The position numbers and the translations under genes are program-made. A stretch of DNA of 64,000 nt, from positions 27,426,769-27,490,768 of the forward strand of contig CM053248.1 in assembly GCA_028583405.1 (NCBI GenBank). The letters run 5' to 3'. Within the stretch, counting starts at the first letter, position 1; each line of letters starts with the position of its first letter. Shown piece after piece: positions 41,301-54,700 of the stretch. Source of the DNA: Pogonophryne albipinna (Eukaryota; Chordata; Actinopteri; Perciformes; Artedidraconidae). The notes under the pieces were generated by a model, which did not search any database, was not told where the DNA came from, and was given only the letters and a program-made list of their open reading frames with translations.

Positions 41301-42708
41301 GCATGTATAGAGTACCAGCCGCTAACACTATCATCATGGAGCCTTTCAAACGCAGGGCATTGTGAACCCTTTCCGAATAAATGACTGTTGGATATGTTCG
41401 CTTGCTGAATGGCTCACAAAGGCCAATTGCCGGATTGCATTCTTTTCAGAAAGCAACCGTGTAATCAGTAGAGAAGTCGTAACCATACATCCGTACAAGC
41501 GCAGATGCATTTTTTTGTGATATTACACTGTCCTTATTAAATGGAATGTAAAAAACAAGTTTACTACACCGCCAATCGTTTCATTTAACAGCCTAATTGA
41601 GTAGCAGAGGCCAGACGTGAATTCTCAGAAAACAATTTGCAGCCTGCAGCAAATAAATAACAATATGCATCTAATGATATATTTATAGGCCAGGTTCTTG
41701 TGTTGCGGAGCCTTATATATTTATTTATTTCAGTTTTCAATAGGTTACGTGGTTGCTGAAAGGTGTTGATTGTGGTTTCACAAGGACTGTCGTGGTTTGA
41801 TAACAAGGGGAGACATTCTTAACTCTTACTTCTGAGAGGTGTAAAAAGCATGACCGTTCTGATTATGCACTCAAAGGCTTACATTTTCAGATGTTCGGGC
41901 TGGAATCAAGGTTTAAATTTGGTGTGTTTTTTTTACAGAACAAAGAGTTGTTAGTGACTACCGTTCTTCATAATGAGAAATATCAGGATTTCTGAGAAAT
42001 TAACCACAGCAAGTGTATTGACATTTGCACCCAACTGCTTATTCAACATCCTTACAAAGCATTTCATACATTTTTATTAAGTTTACTAGAACCCTTACGT
42101 CACTATGATCACTTATGAAGGTCAAAGTAAGTCGGTGATAAATTCTTCCATCACAAATGTGACTATTGTAACAAAAACAAATTGCTCTTCATCAGCTGGA
42201 CTGTATAAATGACAGTATAAACTGTTCATAAGCTGGTGTTGAATTGTTATGCAATTTCAGGAGAGCTAAAATAATATCTATAAGAAATATGTAAATCATT
42301 TTAGTCATTGCTTGGAACTGTGATTGCAATTATCTACAATTATCTGACATTTTATAGATTAGTAATCAGCAGACTAGTTGTTAATGAAGTTAATACCTAG
42401 TCATATCAACATACTAAAGCAAATACTGAAGAAAGTGTAAGTCTTAAAGCTCAGGTAGAAAACTCGATAGCCCAATGAAAATTCTTTCCATGTTCCCAGA
42501 ATCTCGGTCTTTTCTTTTTTGTTTCTCAAGGAAACTGAGGTGTCAGCTGAGACGACTTCATCTCGATCCCTAAAGGTTGATCACAGAGCAGAGCTGCCAC
42601 TCACTGAAATCTGAAACTGCCTGCAGGGAACACCAACATCTGAGCTGCCTCGCTCTGACTTTATCATGTATTTAGCCAGTCACACACTAACACACTCACA
42701 CACAGAGA

Positions 42709-42740
<32 letters not shown>

Positions 42741-45700
42741 AAAGGCCATTTCATCAAATGCCAGGCGTACTGAAAGGCTGTCTCTTGCCGCACGTGGCAA
42801 TCCCAAGCCCGACTGCGACCACAATCAATGACTGACATCTCCCTTACGAGTCCCCAAAACAACCCACGGGACATTTTAGAAGTGACACATGCAACATTAA
42901 TGGGCTGCAGATTATATTAATGCTGACATTTCTATAAACTGAATAGCCCCATAGCTCTTGAGCCCTATGATTTCTGCTAGGCAAGTATTTCAACATGTGG
43001 GATTAGAAGACCCAAAACCAATAGAGTATAATGACTGGAAAACATAACTCTGGGCAAGTTAACTCGGGCACAATAAATCATTTCGGTGGAGAATATCTTC
43101 TAGCTCATGGGACTTTAATAACAGCTTGTAAGTTGATGCTGCTGGCACTCGACTTTAACTCTGCATACAACCCAAGACATACCTGCCAACCGCCTACAGC
43201 TAGTCTTCTGAGGTACCTGGGAAGTGAGTTTTCCCAGGGAGCCCGTTCTTTTAGCCCATACTTGACCCACAGAGACAGACAGGCGGTCCTGGCACAGCTA
43301 CAGCTCAGCTGCAAGCTCATCACTCTGCTAGAATAAAGCCTCCACCAGTGGTCAGCTAGAAGATGCTACGAATACTAAACACAGAGTGGGTTTACAGCCT
43401 TACACTCCCTGCCAATTCTTCCCTCTAGTTTTTATCCTCTACGTTAAACCGTGTTTCCATAAAGCAGTTGTGCTGACCATTCTCTTAATATAGTGTCTCC
43501 AATGAAGAAAAGTCTAATCTAAGGAAATCAATGCTTTTGTGGGAGAGTATTTTAAAAGTACACCTAAAAGTAGATGATAGCTTGTAAGCAGGGGGACAAA
43601 TTATAAATGAATAGCAATCCATAGGGAAGATACATTAAAACCGTTTTGTTTTTTTTATCAAAAGTAATTTTCCCATGCAGCCATAATAAAGAAATGTTTT
43701 ACTTTGTAAGTGTTTTATTTTAATAAGCCTGTAGAGATTTCATATTCCTGCCAGTAGTCATCAACACACATAGTTCATTGTTGATGTCTTATAGATGAAA
43801 GTAGTCAAGTGTTAACCTAATCTGTTTAAGATTGAACGACTTGTTACAACCATGTCAATAGCCTGCCAGATCAAATATGGCAGATAAAAGGCTCTTTTAT
43901 ATCAATTTCATCCTGCCGACTCTAAATTATGTAATAAGCCATGTCTGCATCAGCGACCTTTGTTTCACATTGACGTGTTACACACCATTAGCCATCTGTC
44001 AGGCTAGCAGAAGCAGCACAGCAGGACTCCTTTCAGACAATGCACAGGCTGCTTGGCACATCTGCAATCAATACTCGGGGAGGGTACAGGAGACCTCCTG
44101 CTGTGTAGCCCAGCCAATCGCACTCGTCATATATGATCAACCCATATGTGTGTGTCCTTTCTTCTTCATGTCTCGCTGCCTTTGACAAACTGCCCAGAAA
44201 GACCATCACGGCTCATTGCAATTGTCATTGACGTCCACGCACGTTCATCCCTACGTGTGTCACCTTTAACTACAAAGTCAGTTTGCTTTTCAAGTCAAAT
44301 TGTGTCATCTTCTACCACCAAAGGCAACCAATTGCATTTACTGAGCAACCATTAAGTAGGGTAAAGTGTGCTCTTCGGAGTACTTTAGGTCTAAATAACC
44401 GATTTCTGTAACTCATTATTCTGTATCCTACGACAAAAACAGCCGAGATCAAGAATGAGGACAAAAGGTCCTTACAAAGACTACACAAAATGATTACACA
44501 GGGTGTTGACTCATTTCTGATTCATGAGTCATGACATTAAATGTTTAGCACTCTCGAGATTGAATTTTTTCTTTGTCACTGAAGCAGCTCGTTGTTTTGT
44601 TGTCAAAAGGTTACACACGTTGGCTTAGTAAACAAATATGGTTGCAAATACTGGGTAAACTGCATTGTAATTATAAATCAAATTTCCAGCTGTGTATCCG
44701 CTTCATGCTCCTTACATGTCAACCTTTGTGATCACAGCGACACTCAAAACAAGATGCAGAAGTGTTCCAGCTTTGTTTCAGTGGTGGAGAGCCAAAAAGG
44801 AATAGTGTGGAACCACTTCTGCACTGATTAAATAGGCCAGCTGTCATTTGTCTTAGCTACCATCTCACAGAAAGCCATCGGGAGCTGTACTATTAGAATT
44901 GCTTCACCAAGCAGCGTGGCCCATAGTTAATATATGATTCTCTTTCAAAATGAATAACAGCAAAGTCGTACTGACCCCCAAAGAGAGAAGAGGAAGATGA
45001 TGGGCAAAGTTTTCTCTTATACTTAGAGGCTAATGAATACTTACAGAGTATTAGGGCTGAACGATATACCGTGTCATGGCGATAACCGCGGTATGCGCAT
45101 GCGCGGTATTCACACCGCAGGGACGTGTGGTTTTATTCATTTTTTTTTAAAATGCTAACGCACTTTAGCACAGAATTCAAAAATAAAGATACCCTTATTA
45201 CTTATCGAAACTGCACATACAATATATCCGATTAAAGCTGAGACTCCACAGATTATTTAAGTATAGTATCTAAGCGATCCGATCTCGCAACAGGGAAAGC
45301 AAACACAGACATCACAACACGTACCTTTTACGGAGCTTTTACTGGAGATCGTCTCACCGTAGCTGTCAATCTGATCAAAAGACGTGTTCAATGGCATTAA
45401 AACGAGAAAGAAAAAACGCGGCTGAATCGGTTGATCCATAGGTTGATAATGTATCTGTGGCTTTGAAGCAATTGTTTATAATCCATAATTCCATTTGTAT
45501 GTAAAAATCGGAGCACAAAAGTTAGCTGCTAATGGTAGCCACCAGAGTGTATGCAGCTTCCGGTTTTGGCTACGCGTCACTCTCACTCCTTATTTGTTTA
45601 TGTGTTGGTGTGTGTAGAACTTCCCCTGCATGCACAGCAAACTACCAATCACAATCATTCTTGATCAGATCACAGCAGGCCCCGCCCCGCTAGTTTGCAG

Positions 45701-48700
45701 ACCATCAAAACACTGGTAAAAAATGAGCGAGGCACAGGAGGACAATACCGGAGAGAATGAAGATTTACTTCCAAGAAGCTTCCTATAGTTTAATGGGTCG
45801 TAACAAATACGTTTAATCTCTTGGATCCCTTACCACTCTTCTTCATTCACAGATGAACCCCCTTATTTGAGGGTAAGCAACATGCCAAGACCGGAAGCAG
45901 CAGCCACTCTGATGGCTACCATTAGCAGCTAACTTTTGCTCTGCGATATTTACATAAAAATGGAATTATGGATTATAAATTAAATCATATTTTTATACAG
46001 AGACGTTAAAAACCTATGGATTAACCGATTCAGCCGCGTTTTTTCTTTCTCGTTTTAATGCCATTGAACACGTCTTTTGATCAGATTGACAGCTACGGTG
46101 AGACATCTCCCCTAGAAGCTACGTAAAGGTACGTGTTGTGATGTCTGTGTTTGCTTTCCCTGTCCGAGTTCAGATCACTCAGTGATGATACTATATACCT
46201 AAATAATCTGTGGAACCTCAGCTTTAATCGGATATCTTGTATGTGCAGCTACGATAAGTAATAAGGGTATCTTTTATCTTGAGTTCTGTGCCAAAGTGCG
46301 TTAGCATTTTTTGCTCAGGGGTCATTTAGATGCTTCTTATGAGACTTGTGTTTTGTTTTGGTAAAAATGGTTTGTATCGTCAGTTAGCTGAGATTATTTC
46401 CGTTAATCTGGTATAACACATTAATAGGTTCTTAAATATTACGATCCCCTGAGACACTGTCGTGAAAAAAAAAAGTAAAGTACCCGCGTGGACTTTGGGG
46501 CTTAACAGGTTAAAAAAACCGCAATATATACCGCAGGGGGGGAAAAAATCGCGATGTCAGTCTTTTTCAATACCGTGCAGCCCTACAGAGTATATCATCA
46601 ATACATTATAAAGATTGTTTTAAAGGTTTTCATTTAAATAAAAAGGTATGTTAAGTCACTATCTGATGCCAACTGATGGAAGCCCTTGCATTTTGCAGGC
46701 AGAATTACAAACTGGGTGTCTGTGGCGACATTCACGAAAGAAAAGAAAAAAAAACACACAGTTTGTGATGCGTTTCCCATCACCTATCAATGTTTGGTGC
46801 ACCAGAGAGGGTAACGCAATAGCGTAGTTCTTCTGAAAGTCACCAGTTTCAATGGCAGAAAAAAGAAAGAAAAGAGCAATGACATGAAGACAACATTTTG
46901 GAAACAAGTGAAAGTGAAAAAAAACTGCAAATACCACTTATAAGTGTCAGTCCCTCGACAAAACAATGAGATCGTTAAAACTAAATAATTTTACGATAAC
47001 AAATACCAAAAGTAACCCATTAAGGGACATTTTACAATAGCCAATCAATGTAAGAATTACTAGCACACAGCTATCTCAAGTGACCGCAGTGTCCCTATAT
47101 ACAAATAGCGGTGGTGCAGCGCTGCTGCTGAAATATGCGCGCCGCTGCTAGGGGGCGCCAGCCAGGTACCCAAAAAAAAGTTAAATTAATTAAATGTTTT
47201 TTATTAATTAAAATAATAATAAGTGGCGACCCTTTTTCGTTTTTGATTGTTTGTTATGTGTATTTGTGTTCAATTAAGGTGTATTTTTGCTAAATCTTGA
47301 GACATTGCCACTGTATGTACTGGCAGGGCCGATTTTTGACATAGGCGCTGTAAGTGATGAAAGTGGGGGATGTTGGCTTATCAGGCGCCCGCAGCTCACA
47401 GCCAAAGTGCGAGTGTGGGAGCGAGAGAGCAAGTGAGGGGGAGAGAGAGAGAGAGGGCGCACCGGTACCGGCGCTGTTGTTATTAGAATCTGGTGCTAGC
47501 TGCGCTAACGGATATAAGAAGTAGATGTTTCTACAACCAGGGTGGAGGAGAGCTCTCCTGTCAGACTGAGAGGCTCAGTGAGGTAAAGAAGTGTTTAGAT
47601 AGTTAATTTTAGTCCAAGTTATCTCAGTGGGTCTCAAACAAATATGTGTTTACAAATTATGTAAACACATTTTTCCAAGGCACTCCTTTATAATTATTAG
47701 GATAAATAAAAACAGGTTTGAAATCATTCCAATGTATACTCCCTCAGATCTGGATCAGTTCCCCCCTCTCTCAAACTGGCTGCGGTCACACCCATTCTCA
47801 AAATACCTGGACTCACACCTGACATCATGTCCAACTTCCGGCCCATCTCAAATCTCCCCTTTCTGTCAAAAATACTTGAACGTGTCGTTGCCTCACAACT
47901 TAAAGCCCACCTCAGCTCCAATGATCTCACTTGCGGCTTTCACACCAGCGCTTTTCCCTTTCTAGCTCCGAGCTAGAGCTTTTCTGGTTCAGCTCCGGTT
48001 TCCCTTTTCTGCTCCCGCTCTGTTCACACCGCACAGAGCCCGACTGGTGTTGCCGCTGCTGCGTCATGACGTCACCGTTTACGTCGCTGATTTGCTCCCC
48101 AACGGCATTATGGCGCTCACAACAACAACAACAACGGGGAACTGCGTCGGGTCGATGATCGTGTTGCTTTTAATCACACGAAGCCAGATTAAATTAAATA
48201 ACGACTTCTCCAACCTTATGCTTTTCTCCAGAGTGCCGTGGTTCATTGTTTATTAATGTGTTTCTGCGGCATTTACCGACCGCTGCAGTGTTGGCTGCTC
48301 TTCCACGGGAGTTTATTCTCCCGTTAGCTCCCGGTTAGCTCACACTGCAGCTGCCGCTCTAAAGTATTCACTGTCCGACTCACACAAGCAGCTGATAAAT
48401 ATCCCCAGTTCCCCTTAAGTGAATGTGTGTCATTTCCTGCATGCCTCGACGTAAGAGAGACGTAAGCGACGCCACCTCTTAGCTCCGAAGCTCTTGCCTC
48501 TAGACCGACAATTTTTTGGAGCTGGAAGTGAACCGGATTCCAGAGCTAAGAGGCGGCACCGCTGCGGTGTGAACAGGAAAAACCGGCACTTTTCAGGCTC
48601 CAGCTCCGAGCCGGAGCTGAAAACGCGTTGGTGTGAAAGGGGCATTTGAGCCATTTCAATCCGGTTTCCGATCAAAACACAGCACCGAAACAGCTCTTCT

Positions 48701-51700
48701 CAAAATCACAAACGACCTCCTCCTCTCCTCTGACTCCGACAACCTTAACATCCTCATCCTCCTCGACCTCACCGCAGCATTCGACACCATCAACCACTCC
48801 ATCCTGCTGTCCCTCCTCGAATCATCACTCAACATCACCGACACTGCACTCTCCTGGCTGAAATCCTACCTCACCGACAGACATCAGTTTATCAACATCA
48901 ACAACTGCACCTCCTCCACTGCTCCTCTGTCCCAAGGCGTCCCCCAGGGTTCGGTGCTTGGCCCCCTCCTCTTCATGCTTCCCCTTGGCAAAATAATTCG
49001 TCGCCACAACCTTCAATTTCACTGCTACGCCGATGACATCCAACTTTATATCTCAACAAAAACCATCACCCCCACATCACACTCCACTCTCACCAACTGT
49101 CTCTCAGAAATAAAAGCATGGATGCAAACAAACTATCTCCAACTGAACAGTGCCAAATCAGACATCATCATCATCGCCCCCCCATCCCGTATCAAAAACA
49201 TCCAGAATTTCAACTTCACCATTGACAGCCACACTCTATCTCCCCCCCCTCACATCCGCAACCTCTGAGTCATCTTCGACAGTCAGCTCAAATTCAACCA
49301 CCACATAAATCACATCACCAGGACCGCCTTTTTCCACCTCAAAAACATTGCCCGTCTCCGCCCATCACTCTCCTCCTCTGCTGCTGAAACCCTGATTCAT
49401 GCATTCATCACTTCACGACTACTGCAATAGCATCCTCTACGGCATACCATCCAACCTAATCAATAAACTCCAACATATCCAGAACTCTGCTGCCCGCCTC
49501 CTCACCCACACCCGCTCCCGAGACCACATCACTCCCGTCCTCCAGAACCTCCACTGGCTCCCCGTCCGTCAAAGAATCAACTTCAAAGTCCTCCTGATTA
49601 CTCACAAAGCCCTCAACAATCAGGCCCCCCCCTACCTCACAGACCTGCTGCACCACCACGCCCCTTCCCGCTGCCTCCGCTCATCAGAAGCCAACCTCCT
49701 ATCCATCCCCACCCGCACCAATCACCGGACCTGGGGGGACAGAGCCTTCTCCGTCGCTGCCCCCTCCCTCTGGAACTCACTCCCCCAACACATCAGAGAC
49801 TGCACTGACCTCACCACCTTCAAAACACTCACAAAAACTCACCTCTTCAATCTGGCTTTTCATGTGTGATTGTTTTTGTATTATTTGACTTTAACTTTAA
49901 CTATATATTTATTTGTTGTTCCTTCCTTTTCTTTTCCCTTCACTATATCTGTAAAGCGTCTTTGAGCACCTGGAAAAGCGCTAACAAATTAAATCTATTA
50001 TTATTATACTATAAACCAAAAATATGCATAAATAAATAAATGTTAACTCGTAAAATAAGATATAAATGAACAACAAAAATAAAATAAGTCACATTTATTT
50101 GTTATTGGCTATGGTAGGTTATTGGTTATGTTCACATACTTATTTGATTATTAAAATGTAAACCGATCTTTTTCATATGGGTGTTTAGAGTTGTACCCCC
50201 TAGATCTAGTCTCTAGTAATTGTGTGCTCAAAGTGCACCAGATTGAAGCATTTTACTTTAAAATGTTCAAAACAAAATCTTCCCGGGGGGGCATACCCCC
50301 GGACCCCCCTAGAGGATGTGACGTCCACCACCCAATTAAAAAATGTTCATACAATACTGAATACATTTGAAGCCATTTTGACATATATGACCTATGTCAA
50401 TACGTTTCTGTTTTTGTAGTGTATTTGTCTTTTGTAGAGATTTTTCATTTATTCTTTATATATAAAATCTCGCCTAGGGCAGCAAATTGGCTAGAACCGG
50501 CCCTGGTACTAGGCCTCAAGAGCCTTTCTTGAGCTGGCAGACACATAGAAACAAATTGGCGGGGCGCACTTCGCACGCGCACACACACTAAAATTCCACG
50601 CGCTCCGCGCTCACATTATGCTGGGCCCATGTGCCTTAGCACCGCTGCTAGGACTCCATCCTAGGGGAAACACTGGACCGTGCATATAAACTCATAAAGT
50701 CACAAGTCAAGTTTTACAGATGATGCAGAGCTGGCTAAAAGAAAGGGGAAGATGCTGTGTTGACTCGTCTGTACAGCCGCTCAATAAGTGCAGCACAGTT
50801 AAATGTGGGGGGAAACTAGAGCAGAATGAGTTCCCAGGTGGAGGTTGTATGCAGTATTCTGCACACAGGCAAAAACAAACAATCCAACGCCATGATGCGC
50901 AAACTCATAAATTGGAAATAATAGTGTTAGCTTAGCTCTCAAGATCGCTCAAGAGTCTCACAGTGAGTGCTAAATAAAAACACCAAACCAAAGGAAGTAT
51001 GTGCTAGACAAATAGTAACGTGGTTCTGCGCATGCTTTAATTTGATCACGTCCCTCTGCTGCAAAAGACTAGCAATGTGCTGTTTTATTTATGAGTAACG
51101 GTGGCTGATCATAAACACCACCTGGCTGTACGAGACCAAACAAAGATGAAACTGTTTTCCTCTCGATAAGACAAAATCCCCACTCTTCTGCTACCCTCCA
51201 CAGCAGCTCCCTTCTTCTGCTGGCTCCTTGCTATTAAATCAGCTTCTATATTTCACGGTAGTAAAAGCACTCCAATTTTGTCAACTCAGCTTCTTTTCTT
51301 GGAACAACTTTAAGCGTATGGAGACAGAAATCAGGTGTCTTCTTTCTCTAAAACTCAACTGTGTAGTTAATATTGTAGAATGCTTGGTTATGTCAGAATT
51401 AATAGCTGCGACATCTGGCAGGGAGTACGGCGATGACAAGAGCCACACTTTTCCTCCTTTCGTATTGTTCTTCAAGCAGACGCGAGACCTGTTCTCAATG
51501 AAATGTAATAAAAGGAAATCCTAGCTTATTAAACCAAGAAGTAATCTGATAAAAGGGAATGACACAAAGTTCACCCTCTCAAATTTTACAGCAAATAGCT
51601 TCAGCCAAGGCAATAAGATCGGTGTAAAATACGAGGCAGGGTGTTTTAAACACATAGTTAGAATTTATGCAGTAACCGAGACTGTGTTTTAATTGCAACC

Positions 51701-54700
51701 ATATTTGTGAGCTTACTGCAGTTGTGGGTGGGAGATGGTTTTTGTTTAGGTGCAGGGCGGGGGCTTCACAAATTACTTATGGCTTCAGTCGTCTCTATTT
51801 TCTGCTCCGAATGTGTCACTCACCGCCAACATGTTCCAAATGAGAGCTGTCAAGGGTTGTCAGTCCTATTGGCCTGCAGTCTGCCACACACCAGTTTAAA
51901 ATATGAATCATAGCCACACCAGAGAGTGTCACATTTAGAGCTTGTGTGTATGTGTGTGTCCAATTGTTGCCTCAGATAAGCTGCGACCTGACCTACAGGA
52001 AGCAGCATGTCCTTACCGACCAAACCTGCAACTGCAAGCCAGCAGAGAAAAACAAATTGACTGGATTTTGTACTAGTGAACTTTTTCTATGTTCCGATAT
52101 GGTATTATGAAACCCATAGAGAAGTGGAAAACATTTGTCATGACAGCAGCACATCTCACAAGGGTTATTTAAAGTCTCGAAAGCGATGCGTAGATAAAGA
52201 TAATAGCCCTGTTGCTTAGTGTTTCCTGGTTTTATTTTCTAGAAGCAAAAGCCTCTGAGGTCACTCTTAAGGAATAGAAACATCCTGATGAAACTGAATT
52301 AATGAAACAACACTTGACATTAAAAAAAAAAAAAATTCTGGTTAGTTCATCACTGAAGTGGAAGACGACTGAAAAACGTTTCTCAGGTTTGAGATGACAC
52401 GAAAATAACTACTTCCTGTTCCATTGTATTATTGATGGTTGTGATGTCACGAGAAAAGAACGGTGTAGTAAAATTAGCTCTAGGTTAAGATTGAAATAAA
52501 TATTTAAGTGATTGATAGATCGCCTCACTCCACTTTTATGATATGATAAGGGGTCAAAGATTGAGGTAAGGCCCTGAGCCTGAAAAATCTTAACTTCCAT
52601 TTGAAGTGAGTCAATAATTCTGTTTTTGTGCGACTGCCTCATGAATGCCAATTAATTCCGACAATTCAGCAGATCAGCGGAGTTAACTGCGGTCTGATGG
52701 GCAGCATTCTGAACATGCCAGTGGAAGTGAAGACATTGTTTGGAGAAGGAAGTAGAGCTAATGCCTCAGGGTAACAATTATCCTGAGAAACAATGTAAAA
52801 AGCAATAATGTGTGTTGCCTCTGGTGGGATGAGGAGGATTCTAGACGCATTAGGAACATGAGTTTCCAAAATCAAGTCAAGCTGCAAACATACCAAAACA
52901 TATTCAGTGGGAACAAGTCTTACAACACAAACCGATGCCTGTATAGCCCAGTGACAGAAGAATCCGATCCTTAACATAGGTAAAAATGGCAATAAAACTG
53001 GTGCCACTGGTGCCATTGCAGCGGCCCATTTTTGAATGTCATTGTTGCATTTTGTTTCCTATCTATCTTCTGCAGTGTTATAGCAAAGGCAAAATAAGCC
53101 TCAACCTTTAGAAGTACAGAAGAAGTCCTTAAAGAATCATGGGTAATATTAGTCATAAACTGTTGTAGCTATTGGGCCTCGAAATGAAGTCAATGTCAAT
53201 GGTAAAGTAAAAGGTATATCTGCCGTAAAAATGTATTTTAGTAGAAGTTAAAAGCAGTATAGAAATACTCAAACTAGTTGAATTGCCCTACTGCTGTTAG
53301 AACAGGGAAGTACAGAGTTGTCATTTCTCACTACAGCTAGGGTGTGGCAATGTTGATGAAATCAAATATCATGACATTCATAATGAGTTTAGATTTCAAA
53401 GAAAAATATAGAAAAAGACAATTCTGTGATGGATATGATAGCCGAACGGGCTTTAAAGGTGGGGTAGGTAATTTTGGAGAAACCAGCTCGAGTGCGCTGG
53501 AATGATTGGTCGTGCTTTTTACAGTACTACGGCTTCCACAGATGAAATGTTTTTATGGAATTTTTGTCAAAGCACTTAAGATATTCATTGCTATCGGGAT
53601 GTTAAGAGCATTCCATGGAATATAACAAAAAGTGGATCTCGAGCCGGTTTCTCAAACTTACCTACCCCACCTTTAAGTGTTCATTTCATTGTAGAAGATC
53701 CTAAGAATGATGCCACAAATTACAAAAAAACACAGCTTTGAAGACTAGGAAACACAGATTTGGTTACATTATCATCATAGCTGAAACAATTAGGGATTTT
53801 CCAACAATGTTTAATAATTGAATTCAAACTTCTCCAGTTTATAGACTACAGAATATATAAGATGACTGAAAAATATTTCACTATCCAATTCTAACCACAA
53901 CCAATCATTTGGGTTCACAAAGAGAGCTGAATATAATGAGCTGGTGAGGCCTTTGGTTGCCAGACATAAGGGCCATCAGATAACTACACAAGCAGCCAGG
54001 AAAAAGAAGCCATGAATATTTTATGCATTCATATTTTTTTTTGCAGTTATTACTGTGACACAAATCTATTATGGTTCAATTTCCAATATTGCTTGCTTTG
54101 GTGGATCTAGCTACTGTGCAAAGCCTTGCTTCCCCACTCATCAAAGTGCTGTAATATGAATCTGCTGCTATGATAACAAAGTTCTTTATTATCACTGCTC
54201 TGCTCTATGGAAGAAGACAGTAGCATTTATTATTAATACCGCTGTGAAAAGTCTAAAGGGGACGCTTTTCCTACATACACTAATAAAGCCATGGGGCCCT
54301 TATGAGAGTAGTAAATGGTGTGACTAAAGTTTTGCTGAAACAGGAACAGGTCCACAGTGAGTACAGCCAACAAACGAGGGCTAACACAAAGTGCTCATTA
54401 GTGCAACTTGGTCAACACATGAAGTATTCAAACTGCAATGGCTGTGCACTGCCATCAATCCTTTGCAGCAGTGATGTGGCAGCTGCCTCTCTTTCCACTA
54501 TGACTCATCCTCTCTTGAGTTCAGTGGGAACTTAAGATTTGTCAAGACCTTCCACTTATTTGAGAAAATACCCAAGCAATCATTATTGTAAAGAAGTCTC
54601 ACATGCACTTAATGTAAACCAGAACGGTTAAATCTAGAAAATAACCAGCGGAATAATCGATAATGGAAATATTTATTAGTTGCAGCCATATCTGCTCAAG

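Larger units (their letters stand above)
38700..45043. other. dock1: dock1 intron 1, middle: mostly unique sequence
   Basis: Only the TC and CA microsatellites were recognised. Several unique stretches (e.g. 41160-41330 and 43030-43330) have the look of regulatory sequence but nothing specific can be assigned. Confidence 0.5.
47324..50505 (+). mobile_element. CAGGGCCG-ended hAT-like element in the nest
   Basis: Starts CAGGGCCGATTTTTGACATAGGCG and ends GGCTAGAACCGGCCCTG. The flanks TGTACTGG and GTACTAGG suggest an 8-bp duplication with one indel. Its core (about 47570-47710 and 50000-50070) matches the element at 37781-38455 in opposite orientation, including sequence on both sides of the L2, which shows that the L2 was inserted into an existing element. 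Confidence 0.6.
47087..50675. mobile_element. outer CAGTG-ended element of a nested insertion
   Basis: The right end CTAGGGGAAACACTG and left start CAGTGTCCCTATATAC are diverged inverted ends; AGCGGTG recurs about 20-30 bases inside each. GACCG directly flanks both ends (47082-47086, 50676-50680), possibly a 5-bp duplication as in hAT5-type elements. The inside is mostly taken up by the insertions listed next. Confidence 0.55.

Noticed and set aside
47931..48675. Frames of 75, 69 and 81 codons on both strands
   Set aside because: They lie in the G+C-rich MITE, where open frames arise by composition.
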